From: Peribacillus simplex
GTDB lineage: Bacteria; Bacillota; Bacilli; Bacillales; DSM-1321
Direction: 5' to 3'
Length of the DNA stretch: 64,000 nt
Assembly (NCBI RefSeq): GCF_001578185.1
Contig: NZ_CP011008.1
Location: 4,678,001 to 4,742,000 of the forward strand
Below are positions 1 to 8,264 of the stretch, piece after piece. The position numbers and the translations under genes are program-made. Numbering within the stretch: the first letter of the stretch is position 1; every line of letters starts with the position of its first letter. A model generated the notes under the pieces. That model was not told the origin of the DNA, searched no databases, and was given only the letters and a program-made list of their open reading frames with translations.

Positions 1-383
1 AAATAGACGTCCTCCACATTCTCTTCGATCGCCTTGGCACTTAAGCCATCGGAAATGATGATTTGGACCGTTGGGCCCTTTATGCATTTGGCTTCGATCA
101 TTCGCTTTGCTTCGTCCGACAGCTTCCTGCCATAATCCGGACGCCGTAAATAGACTTCCTTATCATCGGCCTTCGTTCTCACCTTGAATAAATCCAAGCG
201 TTTCAATAGAGTTTCACTGACTTCACCATATACAGCATCAACGGCCGCCGCATGGTCAAAACGGAATTTCAGCCAGGAATCCGTTTTAGGACGTGTCCCC
301 GATCTGCCTATCCCTATCCGGGCAGGGGTTTTCGCTATCAAGGTGTCCAATTCTTCTTTATTATTCGGATCTTTCATTCCCAT
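1..383 (-). CDS. eutC: ethanolamine ammonia-lyase small subunit EutC (3' part beyond window)
   Basis: Light chain of the adenosylcobalamin-dependent ethanolamine ammonia-lyase, which splits ethanolamine into acetaldehyde and ammonia together with EutB. About 127 N-terminal residues are visible; the rest lies beyond base 1. The family signature GRSGTRPKT followed by FRFDHAAAVDAV is seen near residues 26-51, and RPDYGRKLSDEA near residue 83. The start is the ATG at 383, preceded by AGGAGTGG; it lies 12 bases after the eutB stop, so the two subunits are translationally linked. It is the last visible gene of the eut operon. Whether microcompartment or aldehyde dehydrogenase genes follow cannot be seen. 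Confidence 0.93.
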   Translation of the reverse strand, partial: MGMKDPNNKEELDTLIAKTPARIGIGRSGTRPKTDSWLKFRFDHAAAVDAVYGEVSETLLKRLDLFKVRTKADDKEVYLRRPDYGRKLSDEAKRMIEAKCIKGPTVQIIISDGLSAKAIEENVEDVY

Positions 384-394
384 ATCATCCACTC

Positions 395-1759
395 CTAATG
401 GTTAAATATAGTTGGATCACCGGCACGCTTCGTTAACTTGCCGTTTTCCAGAATCCCCATCTTCTCCAGCCAAGCTTCATATAATGGGGCTGGCCGCTTA
501 TCCATCGTTTGTCTCAATGTCGCTATATCATGATAACTCAAAGACTGATAGTTTAACATGCAGTCATCCCCCATCGGAGTTGCGATGATGAAATTCACAC
601 CAGCCGCCGTTAAAAGTACACCCAGGTCCTCGATATCATTCTGATCCGCCTTCATATGATTCGTATAGCAAATATCCACTCCCATCGGCAGACCATGCAT
701 TTTTCCCATGAAATGATCTTCCAACCCGGCGCGGATGACCTGCTTGCTGTTATATAGATATTCAGGTCCGATGAATCCGACGACCGTATTGACAATGTAC
801 GGATCAAAATAGCGGGCAAATCCATAGTTTCTGGCTTCAAGCGTCACCTGATCGATTCCGAAATGCGCTTCCGCCGATAACTCCGAGCCTTGCCCCGTTT
901 CAAAATAAAGATGCTGCGGACCTGTGCCGGTCCCATGAGCCTTTGCCACCTCGTTGGCTTCTTCGAGCAATTGAACGTCAATTCCAAAAGAACGATTGGC
1001 CGCTTCCGTTCCGGCTATGCTTTGAAAGATCATATCAGCAGGTGCACCCTGCTGTACTGCCTTCATTTGAGTGGTCACATGCGCAAGTACACAATTTTGG
1101 GTCGGGATATTCCACTTCTGGATTACGTCCTGTGTCGCATGAAGCAGCCGCTTTACGCTTTCGACTGAATCATCAACAGGGTTGATTCCAATGAGGGCAT
1201 CCCCGATTCCATAGGAGAGACCTTCTTTCAAAGATGCGAGCATGCCATCCACATTGTCAGTCGGGTGGTTAGGCTGAAGGCGCGAGGCAAGCGTTCCCTT
1301 GTATCCAATCGTACTATTATTCTTTGTGAGCACTTCGATTTTACTGGCAGCATGGATAAGGTCAAGGTTCGACATGATCTTGGCTGCCGCAGCAATCATT
1401 TCACTATTCAACCCCCTGCTTATTCGCTTTAAATCGTCACCTGTCGTTTCGTCACTCAAAATATATTCACGAAGCTCGGCAACGCTCCAATTCTTCACAG
1501 ATTGATAGATGGTTCCATTGATGAGACCATCTATGATCCGTGACACTTCATCCTCTTCCGGGGAGAGTAAGGGATAATTCCTAATGTCCGCCAAAGTCAA
1601 TTCGCTAAGCACAGCTTTCGCTGCAATCCGTTCTTGGACAGAATCCGCCGCAATTCCCGCAAGCCTATCTCCTGATTTCTCTTCATTCGCTTTGGCCAAG
1701 ACTTCTTTCAACGATTTGAATTGATGGATTTCCCCAAAGTATTGAGTAGATAATTTCAT
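395..1759 (-). CDS. eutB: ethanolamine ammonia-lyase large subunit EutB
   Basis: Catalytic heavy chain of ethanolamine ammonia-lyase, a TIM-barrel enzyme that holds substrate and adenosylcobalamin with EutC. The 454-residue length matches the family (about 453 in enterics). Visible family stretches are the N-terminal FKSLKEVLAKANEEKSGD, the central LQPNHPTDNVDGMLASL followed by GIGDALIGINPVDD, and the C-terminal MGDDCMLNYQSLSYHD. The gene is complete and without disruption. It sits 18 bases after eutA and 12 bases before eutC in a single minus-strand operon, so its expression should follow the EutVW/ANTAR control seen upstream. Confidence 0.97.
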   Translation of the reverse strand: MKLSTQYFGEIHQFKSLKEVLAKANEEKSGDRLAGIAADSVQERIAAKAVLSELTLADIRNYPLLSPEEDEVSRIIDGLINGTIYQSVKNWSVAELREYILSDETTGDDLKRISRGLNSEMIAAAAKIMSNLDLIHAASKIEVLTKNNSTIGYKGTLASRLQPNHPTDNVDGMLASLKEGLSYGIGDALIGINPVDDSVESVKRLLHATQDVIQKWNIPTQNCVLAHVTTQMKAVQQGAPADMIFQSIAGTEAANRSFGIDVQLLEEANEVAKAHGTGTGPQHLYFETGQGSELSAEAHFGIDQVTLEARNYGFARYFDPYIVNTVVGFIGPEYLYNSKQVIRAGLEDHFMGKMHGLPMGVDICYTNHMKADQNDIEDLGVLLTAAGVNFIIATPMGDDCMLNYQSLSYHDIATLRQTMDKRPAPLYEAWLEKMGILENGKLTKRAGDPTIFNH

Positions 1760-1777
1760 CGTATAATCCTCCGTTTC

Positions 1778-3184
1778 TTAGTTGTGGAAGGTCAGTGTTT
1801 TTACGACAACCGGAACGACCCCTGTCCGCAGCAGCCTTCCTATATCTAAATAATCCCCATGTTCCACTTGTGTCTGATCAATGCAGATGACCGGCAAATC
1901 TGGTCGGTTCGCTAGAAATGTTTGACCAAGCACCTTCCCATAATCACTGTCCATCACAATTATCAGAGGTTGCTGCTGATTCGGTTTTTGCATCAAAGCC
2001 TCGGTAAATTCGGCTGCGAGCTGCTGTATGTCCCGAAAAGATAGATAAGGTAAATTCGTTAAATAAAAGGCAAAATTCAGTCCTTCCTTTAGTGGATCGT
2101 ATATCGTTATCGCATCCTGAACCGATTGTGCCATTGTCCCGGTTCCATCATCCAGCACGCCTTGAAAATCGATGCGGTAGACTGGGATATTACGGACTGG
2201 CAGATGAGAATCATTCACCTCGATGGTAGCACCGCTGATTTCAGTTGTATGCGTGCCTGCTCCTAGAACAGTCGCCCGAACCGTTTCAACGGGCTGTTCC
2301 CACTCCCATGCAGCCAATACTTCATTTTCCTTTATAGAGGTTGCAAGCATCATGCCGATATCCTGAAAGCTTTTGTCTGCCCGTTCTTCATGATAGATGC
2401 AATCACTGACACCTCCCGAGAACATCAACACATCTATTCGTCCTGTCCAAGATGGCTCCTTCCCCACTAATAGAAGTTCATCTTCTTTTGTGAATGACCC
2501 AGCCAAAAACCTCGAAAGCACCTTAGACATTTCATTTGCGATGATTACCCCATCAACATTCAAAGGTGAATGCCCTTTTGATTTCAGCCATTTTCCTATT
2601 GAAGGAGCAACCTTCACCTTCGCTCCCTCCCATTCCACCAAACGGCCTCCTATATGCAGTGTGCAAGTTCCGCAAAGGATACCAGAACGGTATACGGCAA
2701 TATTCGCCGTTCCCCCGCCAATATCTATATTCGCTATAGTCTTTCCTGTCTCGATCGAATGTTGATAGGCACCAGATCCCTTTGCGGCAATGATTCCCTC
2801 CAAATCCGGACCGGCTGCCGCTACAAGGAATTCCCCTGCCGCTTTGGATAACCGGTATACCATTTCTTCTGCATTTTGTTTGGTTGCCGTTTCACCTGTG
2901 ATGATGACGGCCCCTGTTTGTATGTTTTCAATCGTGATCCCGGCTTGATGGTATTCACTTTCCACCATACTTTGAACAGCAGGTATATCAATTACCGTAT
3001 CGGATAAAAGCGGGGTCTTGAAAATGGGACTTCGATACAGAATTTTCTTATCGGTAATTTCTATTTTTGGCACCTGTCCGCCACCCGCCACATTCCTAAG
3101 CGAAAGCTCGCTGATAACAAGTTTCGTCGTACTAGTGCCAATATCGATTCCTGCACTGATGATTCGTTCCGCCTGTTCATTCAT
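1778..3184 (-). CDS. eutA: ethanolamine ammonia-lyase reactivating factor EutA
   Basis: ATP-dependent reactivase that removes damaged cobalamin from inactivated ethanolamine ammonia-lyase. It has the ASKHA (Hsp70/actin-like) fold: a phosphate-binding segment AGIDIGTSTTKLVI close to the N-terminus, a second one at NIDIGGGTANIAVY, and MFSGGVSDCIY further on. I place the start at the ATG at 3184 (MNEQAERI...), eight bases after GAGGTG; a GTG at 3193 would overlap that Shine-Dalgarno and is less likely. About 468 residues, close to the enteric protein (467). Eighteen bases separate it from both neighbours, eutH and eutB, consistent with one transcript. Confidence 0.95.
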   Translation of the reverse strand: MNEQAERIISAGIDIGTSTTKLVISELSLRNVAGGGQVPKIEITDKKILYRSPIFKTPLLSDTVIDIPAVQSMVESEYHQAGITIENIQTGAVIITGETATKQNAEEMVYRLSKAAGEFLVAAAGPDLEGIIAAKGSGAYQHSIETGKTIANIDIGGGTANIAVYRSGILCGTCTLHIGGRLVEWEGAKVKVAPSIGKWLKSKGHSPLNVDGVIIANEMSKVLSRFLAGSFTKEDELLLVGKEPSWTGRIDVLMFSGGVSDCIYHEERADKSFQDIGMMLATSIKENEVLAAWEWEQPVETVRATVLGAGTHTTEISGATIEVNDSHLPVRNIPVYRIDFQGVLDDGTGTMAQSVQDAITIYDPLKEGLNFAFYLTNLPYLSFRDIQQLAAEFTEALMQKPNQQQPLIIVMDSDYGKVLGQTFLANRPDLPVICIDQTQVEHGDYLDIGRLLRTGVVPVVVKTLTFHN

Positions 3185-3202
3185 TAAATTCACACCTCAG
3201 TT

Positions 3203-4474
3203 TTACACCACTTGGATTTCATCGCTATCTTCTTCCTGGTTATTCGTTTTATATTCATTTATGCCGATGACTCCCGCTGCACGATCTTTTTCCTCCAATT
3301 CCAAAGCTTTCGGAACGGACAGCCAGTAAGCAAGACCGATTCCAATAGCGCCGGCAGATAGCTTGCCTACTATGACGGGTAAAATTAAGGATGGCTGAAA
3401 GTTGGCAGTGAAAGATAAATGATCGCCTAATAGGAAAGCCGCACACACAGCGAAGGAAATGTTTATGACCTTATCCTTCGGAGGCATATCTTTAACAAGT
3501 TTGAACATCGCCAATATATTGGCTACCGTGGCTAAAATCCCTGCACTCCCCGCTTTGCTCAATCCGATTTTCCCGCCCATCACTTCAAGCGGCCTGCCTG
3601 CATATTTTTGAATCAAGTAAATCATTGGAAAAGCACCTGCCAGCATAATCCCGATATACCCTGCCGTTTCCAGGGCACGGAACTGGTCCGCCTTATCGGC
3701 CATGATGGGATGGAACCCCCAAGCACCAAATACATTGGAAAACAGTCCGGTGAAAATCTCCACGATTGAAAATACGAGTACAAGTTTAATCGCGGCATCC
3801 AATATTTTCCCAAACCACATGAACCCTTTGATCATCAAATCCGGCAGGAAATAAAGACCTAACGCAAGCAGCACCACAAAAATAAGAAGTGGAGAAAGAT
3901 TCAAGGCAATTTTCAAATAGCTCAACGCGAATTCGTGTGTAGAATTCGCATTCGTGGAAATCACTTCGCGAATTTTCGAATTCGTTGCCACCACTAGCAC
4001 GCTTGAGATAAAGGCTCCAATGGGAATCGTCAGGATCCCTGACATGACACCAAGTGCCATGTATTTATGATCACGCTTCTCTAGCATGGCAAGCCCCATT
4101 GGAATCGAGAATACAATCGTTGCTCCAGACATGAATCCGACAATCATCGCCATGATCCAGCCTTCATATGATTCCTGCAGCTCGGCCGCCAATTGATAAC
4201 CGCCCATATCCGTTGCCAAAATCGTTGTTGCAGCGAGTGCGGGATCTGCACCGATCGCTGCGAAGATCGGGCCGCATACTGTATCGATGAACCATGATAA
4301 ATAAGGGATCGAGGCCATGATTCCAGCTGCCGGGATAAATATATGGCCAACCGTATGCAAACCTTCCATGAACTGTTTGCCCAAGCCTTGCTCACTGTCT
4401 TTAATCGATGCCAATGCACCGACAACGGCACACACCATAATGATATAAATAACGAATTTACCTACCATCTCCAT
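3203..4474 (-). CDS. eutH: ethanolamine permease EutH
   Basis: Integral membrane protein of 423 residues with about eleven hydrophobic segments, matching the EutH family (around 408 in enterics), which imports protonated ethanolamine when it is scarce. Family stretches include MGGYQLAAELQES near residue 90, GFMSGATIVFSIPMGL, and AGSAGILATVANILAMF in the C-terminal half. The C-terminal tail is charged and cytoplasmic-looking (NNQEEDSDE). Start ATG at 4474 with AGGGGGA seven bases upstream. It is the first enzyme/transporter gene after the eutV leader, so transport, reactivation and cleavage are co-expressed. Confidence 0.93.
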   Translation of the reverse strand: MEMVGKFVIYIIMVCAVVGALASIKDSEQGLGKQFMEGLHTVGHIFIPAAGIMASIPYLSWFIDTVCGPIFAAIGADPALAATTILATDMGGYQLAAELQESYEGWIMAMIVGFMSGATIVFSIPMGLAMLEKRDHKYMALGVMSGILTIPIGAFISSVLVVATNSKIREVISTNANSTHEFALSYLKIALNLSPLLIFVVLLALGLYFLPDLMIKGFMWFGKILDAAIKLVLVFSIVEIFTGLFSNVFGAWGFHPIMADKADQFRALETAGYIGIMLAGAFPMIYLIQKYAGRPLEVMGGKIGLSKAGSAGILATVANILAMFKLVKDMPPKDKVINISFAVCAAFLLGDHLSFTANFQPSLILPVIVGKLSAGAIGIGLAYWLSVPKALELEEKDRAAGVIGINEYKTNNQEEDSDEIQVV

Positions 4475-4529
4475 ACATATTCCCCCTGAATTACGATTTG
4501 ATTTGGCCTATCGACTTTAAAAAAGGGTA

Positions 4530-4622
4530 TAAAAAAAGACGCCTCTTATAGCCCAAACTTTGGTTATTTCAGCAGAATTGCCTACCTACAACCAATTTGG
4601 TCCATCAAAGCGCCATTGCTTC
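4530..4622 (-). promoter_or_regulatory. ANTAR-type antitermination leader between eutV and eutH
   Basis: On the minus strand, overlapping the eutV stop, the RNA can form GAAGC-AATGGC-GCTTT (positions 4622-4607). The six-base loop has A at position 1 and G at position 4, which is the published hallmark of EutV/NasR-type ANTAR targets. About 50 bases later comes a run of seven Ts (from about 4538) preceded by AGGCGTC, which could pair with GGCGCTT from the 3' part of the first hairpin. A clean second AxxGxx hexaloop was not found, so the dual-hairpin model is only half supported by sequence. Confidence 0.62.
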
Positions 4623-5205
4623 ATCTATTTACTTGTTTTTGATCCTTTGTAACGATTAGTCGTGCCACTGTCTCCATGGAAAGCTGCTTATCCATGCTAA
4701 GCTTTCTCAATTTTTTGTAAGCGGTTTCTTCCGATACATTCTTCCTTTTCATGATAATTCCTTTTGCCTTTTCAATGACTTTACGATTTGCGAGCGTTTC
4801 ATCCAATTGGGCATTTCGTTCCTGATACTTTTTTGCATTGGCTGCTTGCAGTAAAGCTATCTCCACTGCGGGAATCAAATCCGCCTCCGTTATTGGCTTT
4901 ACAAGATATCCTACGATATTTGCCCGTTTCGCCTCGTCGATATATTCACGCTGGCTGAATGCAGTTAAAAGCAGGACCGGTATCTGAAAGGTATTGGAAA
5001 TCACCTCGCTAGCCTTAAGCCCATTCATTTTAGGCATTTTTATGTCCATCAAAACGAGATCCGGCTGCAGGGAATGTGCCAATTCAATCGCCTTCTCGCC
5101 GTCACGTGCATGTCCAACCACATCGAAGCCTGCATCCTTGAGCATAATCGTTATATCAAGGAGAACGATCGATTCATCTTCCACGACCAAAATCCTCTTG
5201 ACCAC
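4621..5205 (-). CDS. eutV: ANTAR-domain response regulator EutV
   Basis: RNA-binding response regulator that stops premature termination of eut transcripts once phosphorylated by EutW. An N-terminal receiver domain shows VVEDES, the phosphoacceptor aspartate in VLMDIKMP (about residue 54 from the chosen start) and the lysine in YLVKPI. A short coiled linker leads to a C-terminal ANTAR domain (VIEKAKGIIMKRKNVSEETAYKKLRKLS). The start is uncertain: GTG at 5205 follows AGGTGG at good spacing, while GTG at 5214 lies almost against the eutW stop. Either way the gene is translationally coupled to eutW. Its stop overlaps the first ANTAR hairpin of the leader it should act on. Confidence 0.93.
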   Translation of the reverse strand: MVKRILVVEDESIVLLDITIMLKDAGFDVVGHARDGEKAIELAHSLQPDLVLMDIKMPKMNGLKASEVISNTFQIPVLLLTAFSQREYIDEAKRANIVGYLVKPITEADLIPAVEIALLQAANAKKYQERNAQLDETLANRKVIEKAKGIIMKRKNVSEETAYKKLRKLSMDKQLSMETVARLIVTKDQKQVNR

Positions 5206-5214
5206 GTCTCCCAC

Positions 5215-6588
5215 CTACCTCTTGTATGGAAATCTTACAGAAGCCAGGGTACCACCTTTAATCTGGCGAATAGAAAACTCCCCTTCCAAATCATTTTCCA
5301 CTGTCATACGGATGATATCCAGTCCCAAAGAAGGTTTCACTGCCGGCGAATATCCGATGCCATCATCCTTAACTTGAATCTCCAATTCAGAACCATCCTT
5401 GTGAAAGCATACGGTAATCTTCCCATCCGTCCCTTCCATGAAAGCATGCTTCACACAATTATGAATGAGCTCATTCACCACCAGCGCGACGGAAATGCCG
5501 ATGTCGGAATCAATGGAATGAAGCTCCCCCGAATATTCAATGCTTATGACATTACGGGCATGATCCTCCGTACAAACAATCATATCTCCTATTTTCTTAA
5601 TGAGCTCCAATAAATCCACGTGGTCGACATGGCTGCTTGCCAAAATGATTTCATAAACCGACGATATGCTTAACACCCGGTTCAAACTGACCAATAAATG
5701 GGGCTTGCTTTCTTCAGGGGCCCCTATCCTCATTTGCAGCCGAAGTAAACTGGCAACAGTCTGCAAATTATTCTTCACCCTATGATGAATTTCACGAATG
5801 GCTACTGACTTGCTAATCAGCTCTCTCTCTTTATCCCGCAGTTCAGTCAGATCCCGGATGATGATGAACGTTTCATTGGCATTCTTGTTGCCTAAATGGA
5901 ACTTCCTTATTTGGAAAATCTTTTTACCAATGTTCAGTTCCATCATTAAAATCTCTTCTTTTGAAGCAAGAACATCGGCAAAGCCTGGAAAATAATTTAA
6001 AATGGAGTCCCCTAACACACAGTCGGTCAAACATATTTCCGTTACTAAATTAATGGCGGCGGGATTCGTATAGACAAGTCGGTTCTGGCTATTAATCAGG
6101 AAAATGGACTCTTCGATAAATTCGGGAACTAAGGAATTTTGTTGATCTTGCCTTCCAAACTGATTAAACGTTTCAGGTTCTTCTTGAATCACCTTCTCCA
6201 TGATCAAAACGGCTATGACCCGATTGCATTCCCCTTTGACCGGAACGACACTTTGCTCCACCATCGCTCCCTCTTGAGTCAATGCGCGATTCACGAACAT
6301 GTCCTTTCCGGTCCGCAATACATAAAATACTGCCGGCTCAAAAGCCTCATAGGCAAATTTCCCGACAACCGGATGATCATAAACCGATTTTACGGAATGT
6401 GCGCTTGCCTCTGCCACGACTATGGCATGCTTCCCTTCAAGCACCGGACAATCAATAAAGACATTCGCTTTATTCAAATTGGCTATCAACGATAAATTCG
6501 CAGACAAGTTTTCAAGAGTTTGAATATCCTTGTCCAGTAAGTGAGTATGCATCTCACATAATTCTCGGACAGCAGTTGTCCGTTCCAT
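5215..6588 (-). CDS. eutW: ethanolamine-sensing histidine kinase EutW
   Basis: Soluble sensor kinase, about 457 residues, without membrane segments. The N-terminal third resembles the GAF-like H_kinase_N domain found in such sensors; a PAS-like region follows around residues 160-265 (FIEESIFLINSQNRLVYTNPAA is part of it). The kinase core is of the HisKA_2 type with the phosphoacceptor in REIHHRVKNNLQTV, followed by an HATPase with NELIHNCVKHAF and DDGIGYSP. I prefer the ATG at 6588, eight bases after GGGG, over a TTG two codons earlier. Known relatives sense ethanolamine and phosphorylate EutV. Confidence 0.92.
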   Translation of the reverse strand: MERTTAVRELCEMHTHLLDKDIQTLENLSANLSLIANLNKANVFIDCPVLEGKHAIVVAEASAHSVKSVYDHPVVGKFAYEAFEPAVFYVLRTGKDMFVNRALTQEGAMVEQSVVPVKGECNRVIAVLIMEKVIQEEPETFNQFGRQDQQNSLVPEFIEESIFLINSQNRLVYTNPAAINLVTEICLTDCVLGDSILNYFPGFADVLASKEEILMMELNIGKKIFQIRKFHLGNKNANETFIIIRDLTELRDKERELISKSVAIREIHHRVKNNLQTVASLLRLQMRIGAPEESKPHLLVSLNRVLSISSVYEIILASSHVDHVDLLELIKKIGDMIVCTEDHARNVISIEYSGELHSIDSDIGISVALVVNELIHNCVKHAFMEGTDGKITVCFHKDGSELEIQVKDDGIGYSPAVKPSLGLDIIRMTVENDLEGEFSIRQIKGGTLASVRFPYKR

Positions 6589-6634
6589 AGGCAAAACCCC
6601 AATAAACGTTTATTCATGGATATTATTATTGATT

Positions 6635-6663
6635 ATTATAGTTATCGCCCTTATTTTTGTCAA
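6635..6663 (-). promoter_or_regulatory. consensus sigma-A promoter of the eut operon
   Basis: Minus strand TTGACA (6663-6658), a 17-base spacer and TATAAT (6640-6635): a perfect match to the vegetative consensus. It is about 47 bases upstream of the eutW start codon. Such a strong promoter fits an operon whose control is exerted later, at the ANTAR terminator, but regulation of this promoter is not visible. Confidence 0.8.
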
Positions 6664-6669
6664 TATTCG

Positions 6670-6919
6670 AAATATTCAAATGTTATGTATCCTAACATTA
6701 GATAACGATATTTAAATAGTATTCAATTTCATGGCCACCATTGCATTAGCAGGGGCGCCTGGCAAAAATGAATCCGCTTTTACCTGCCCTTGTTTTTTAT
6801 CCGGTTCCTCTTATCTGGCGCTTTTTTATCATCGCTCAAACAATTCAATGGAATGGTCAAATTCAAATGAAAGAAATACTAGAGCAACTTTCATCATTAC
6901 GTTGCTTTAATTGAATAAA
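6670..6919. other. intergenic, no feature recognised
   Basis: Between the eut promoter and the SDR remnant I see no start codon with a Shine-Dalgarno, no terminator and no repeat in either strand. The AT-rich part near 6670-6725 may be upstream promoter sequence. Confidence 0.4.
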
Positions 6920-7138
6920 TTAAACGCCAGTTACCCTACTCGTCTGACCCGTAACCCATTGGGTTTGTTTACTCACTAAAAATGAAACCACATTGGCAAT
7001 GTCATTCGTTTCACCTAAACGTCCGGAGGCATTCATTTTTTTCATCCCTTCAATTTACGGCCCTACATAAACAACTCTGTGTTAACCGGTCCTGGAGCAA
7101 TTGCATTGATCGAAGCCTTGTTGATAAGCGAAGAATGT
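6920..7138 (-). pseudogene. C-terminal remnant of a short-chain dehydrogenase/reductase
   Basis: Reading the minus strand from 7138, the frame gives SLINKASINAIAPGPVNTELFM followed by a stop codon, then, after a frame change, GMKKMNASGRLGETNDIANV and VSFLVSKQTQWVTGQ, ending at a stop at 6920. These are the usual last 65 residues of glucose-dehydrogenase-like SDR proteins (N-A-I-A-P-G-P-V-N-T, then G-R-x-G-E, then W-V-T-G-Q). No upstream catalytic YxxxK part is present. The fragment has at least one in-frame stop and one frameshift, so it is not functional. Confidence 0.8.
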
Positions 7139-7210
7139 CCCCTTCCATACTCATGATTTTCAACTCTTTTGGTTATAGTAAAGAAGAAAATAACGGAGGA
7201 GGTCCATTCC

Positions 7211-7330
7211 ATGAAAAGTTCAAAGGAATTTGTTGAGAGCATTCAAGAGCAGCAAAAAAAGGAAGAAGGCAATTTTCGCCGCCAAGGTAACGGCAACCCC
7301 GCGCAGAAATTACCGAATAAAAAACATTAA
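7211..7330 (+). CDS. small DUF4023-like protein (39 aa)
   Basis: A 39-residue hydrophilic peptide starting at ATG 7211 behind a very strong site (GGAGGAGG, seven bases before the ATG). It begins MKSSKEFVESIQEQQKKEE and ends in QGNGNPAQKLPNKKH. The FVExIxxxQ start and the GNPxxKLPNKKH end are what I recall of the DUF4023 family of very small Bacillus proteins; function unknown. It is followed at once by a rho-independent terminator, so it is probably monocistronic. It was found by reading the sequence because it is below usual gene-size cut-offs. Confidence 0.75.
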   Translation: MKSSKEFVESIQEQQKKEEGNFRRQGNGNPAQKLPNKKH

Positions 7331-7344
7331 TGAAGCCCATCACC

Positions 7345-7382
7345 AAAAAATCCCCGCCTTATATTAAGGCAGGGATTTTTTT
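7345..7382. terminator. bidirectional rho-independent terminator
   Basis: ATCCCCGCCTT-ATATT-AAGGCAGGGAT, with A and T runs on both sides, between the convergent ends of the small DUF4023-like gene and the TrkA-C-like membrane gene. Confidence 0.9.
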
Positions 7383-8077
7383 CATTCCGGTGTACTTTTT
7401 TTCTTCTTCATCACTTCGATTTCTTTTGAAAATGTGTCTTCTATCTCCTTTTTATTTCCATATAAAAAGAGGTTATCCCCTAATTTAATTTTATACTCAT
7501 ATAACTCTTTCCTGATTTTCACTTCTCCGCTTTCAATAAATAAAATATTGATGTCCGCACCATGTGGTATGACATCAAACACTTTGACATCAATGAATTC
7601 GGAGTCCTCATAAATATCAATCTCCATGACCACGTCTTCATCTTCTAAAAATAGGACCTCTTCTATCGGATGTTCCCATAATTCATAATGATTGTACATC
7701 TCACTGCGCATCTTATTCGATATTCTATTATTCAGGAACGGAGTTTTCACAAAAATGGCTAAAACCACCAATATTCCAATAATGATGCTTAACTCCATCA
7801 AACGAAGGTCATCTGTAAGCAATGTACTAATCGATGAAATGATGACAGCAAGTGAGAAGGCACCAAATAAAATTAAAAACATGCTTATTTTCCTTCGAAC
7901 GGGATGATCAATAATGGATTTTGACTCGTCAGTTGTAAAACCGGTACCTGTAAGCATGGAGATAACCTGAAATCTTGCTACAGTGCTTTTTAATCCAGTC
8001 AATTTCAGCAAGGTAACCGATATTTCAATAACAAGAACAATAATTATAAAATAAAGTAGCATAAACACTAAATTCAT
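7382..8077 (-). CDS. membrane protein with C-terminal TrkA-C-like domain
   Basis: About 231 residues. Two to four hydrophobic segments occupy the first 105 residues; between the first two lies SMLTGTGFTTDES, which resembles the pore-loop region of Trk/Ktr-type potassium transporters. The C-terminal half (residues 140-225) is acidic and looks like an RCK_C/TrkA-C ligand-binding domain (VIPHGADINILFIESGEV). It is shorter than a full transporter, so a regulatory or accessory role in ion handling is an inference. Start: ATG 8077 is chosen; a GTG at 8089 overlaps the GAGGAA site. Monocistronic by appearance. Confidence 0.7.
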   Translation of the reverse strand: MNLVFMLLYFIIIVLVIEISVTLLKLTGLKSTVARFQVISMLTGTGFTTDESKSIIDHPVRRKISMFLILFGAFSLAVIISSISTLLTDDLRLMELSIIIGILVVLAIFVKTPFLNNRISNKMRSEMYNHYELWEHPIEEVLFLEDEDVVMEIDIYEDSEFIDVKVFDVIPHGADINILFIESGEVKIRKELYEYKIKLGDNLFLYGNKKEIEDTFSKEIEVMKKKKSTPE

Positions 8078-8162
8078 CAAAATGATCACTTCCTCATCTA
8101 TGGTTTACCCCAATCCCGTCAAAGAAATCATTCACTTACTGCGAAGAACCGGCATGACAAAC

Positions 8163-8204
8163 AAAAAAAACACAGTAAGATCCAAATCTGAATCCTACTG
8201 CGTT
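8163..8204 (-). terminator. terminator of the yojN-yojO operon
   Basis: Minus strand hairpin ACGCAGTAGGAT...ATCTTACTGTGT followed by eight Ts, 60 bases after the yojO stop. Confidence 0.8.
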
Positions 8205-8264
8205 TATTAATTTATCAATCAGGAACTATCATAACTTCCAATTTCATTATTATTATGTTTCATA

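Noticed and set aside
4538-4575. Second ANTAR hairpin before eutH
   Set aside because: Candidate loops lack the A1/G4 pattern with a proper stem; left open rather than called.
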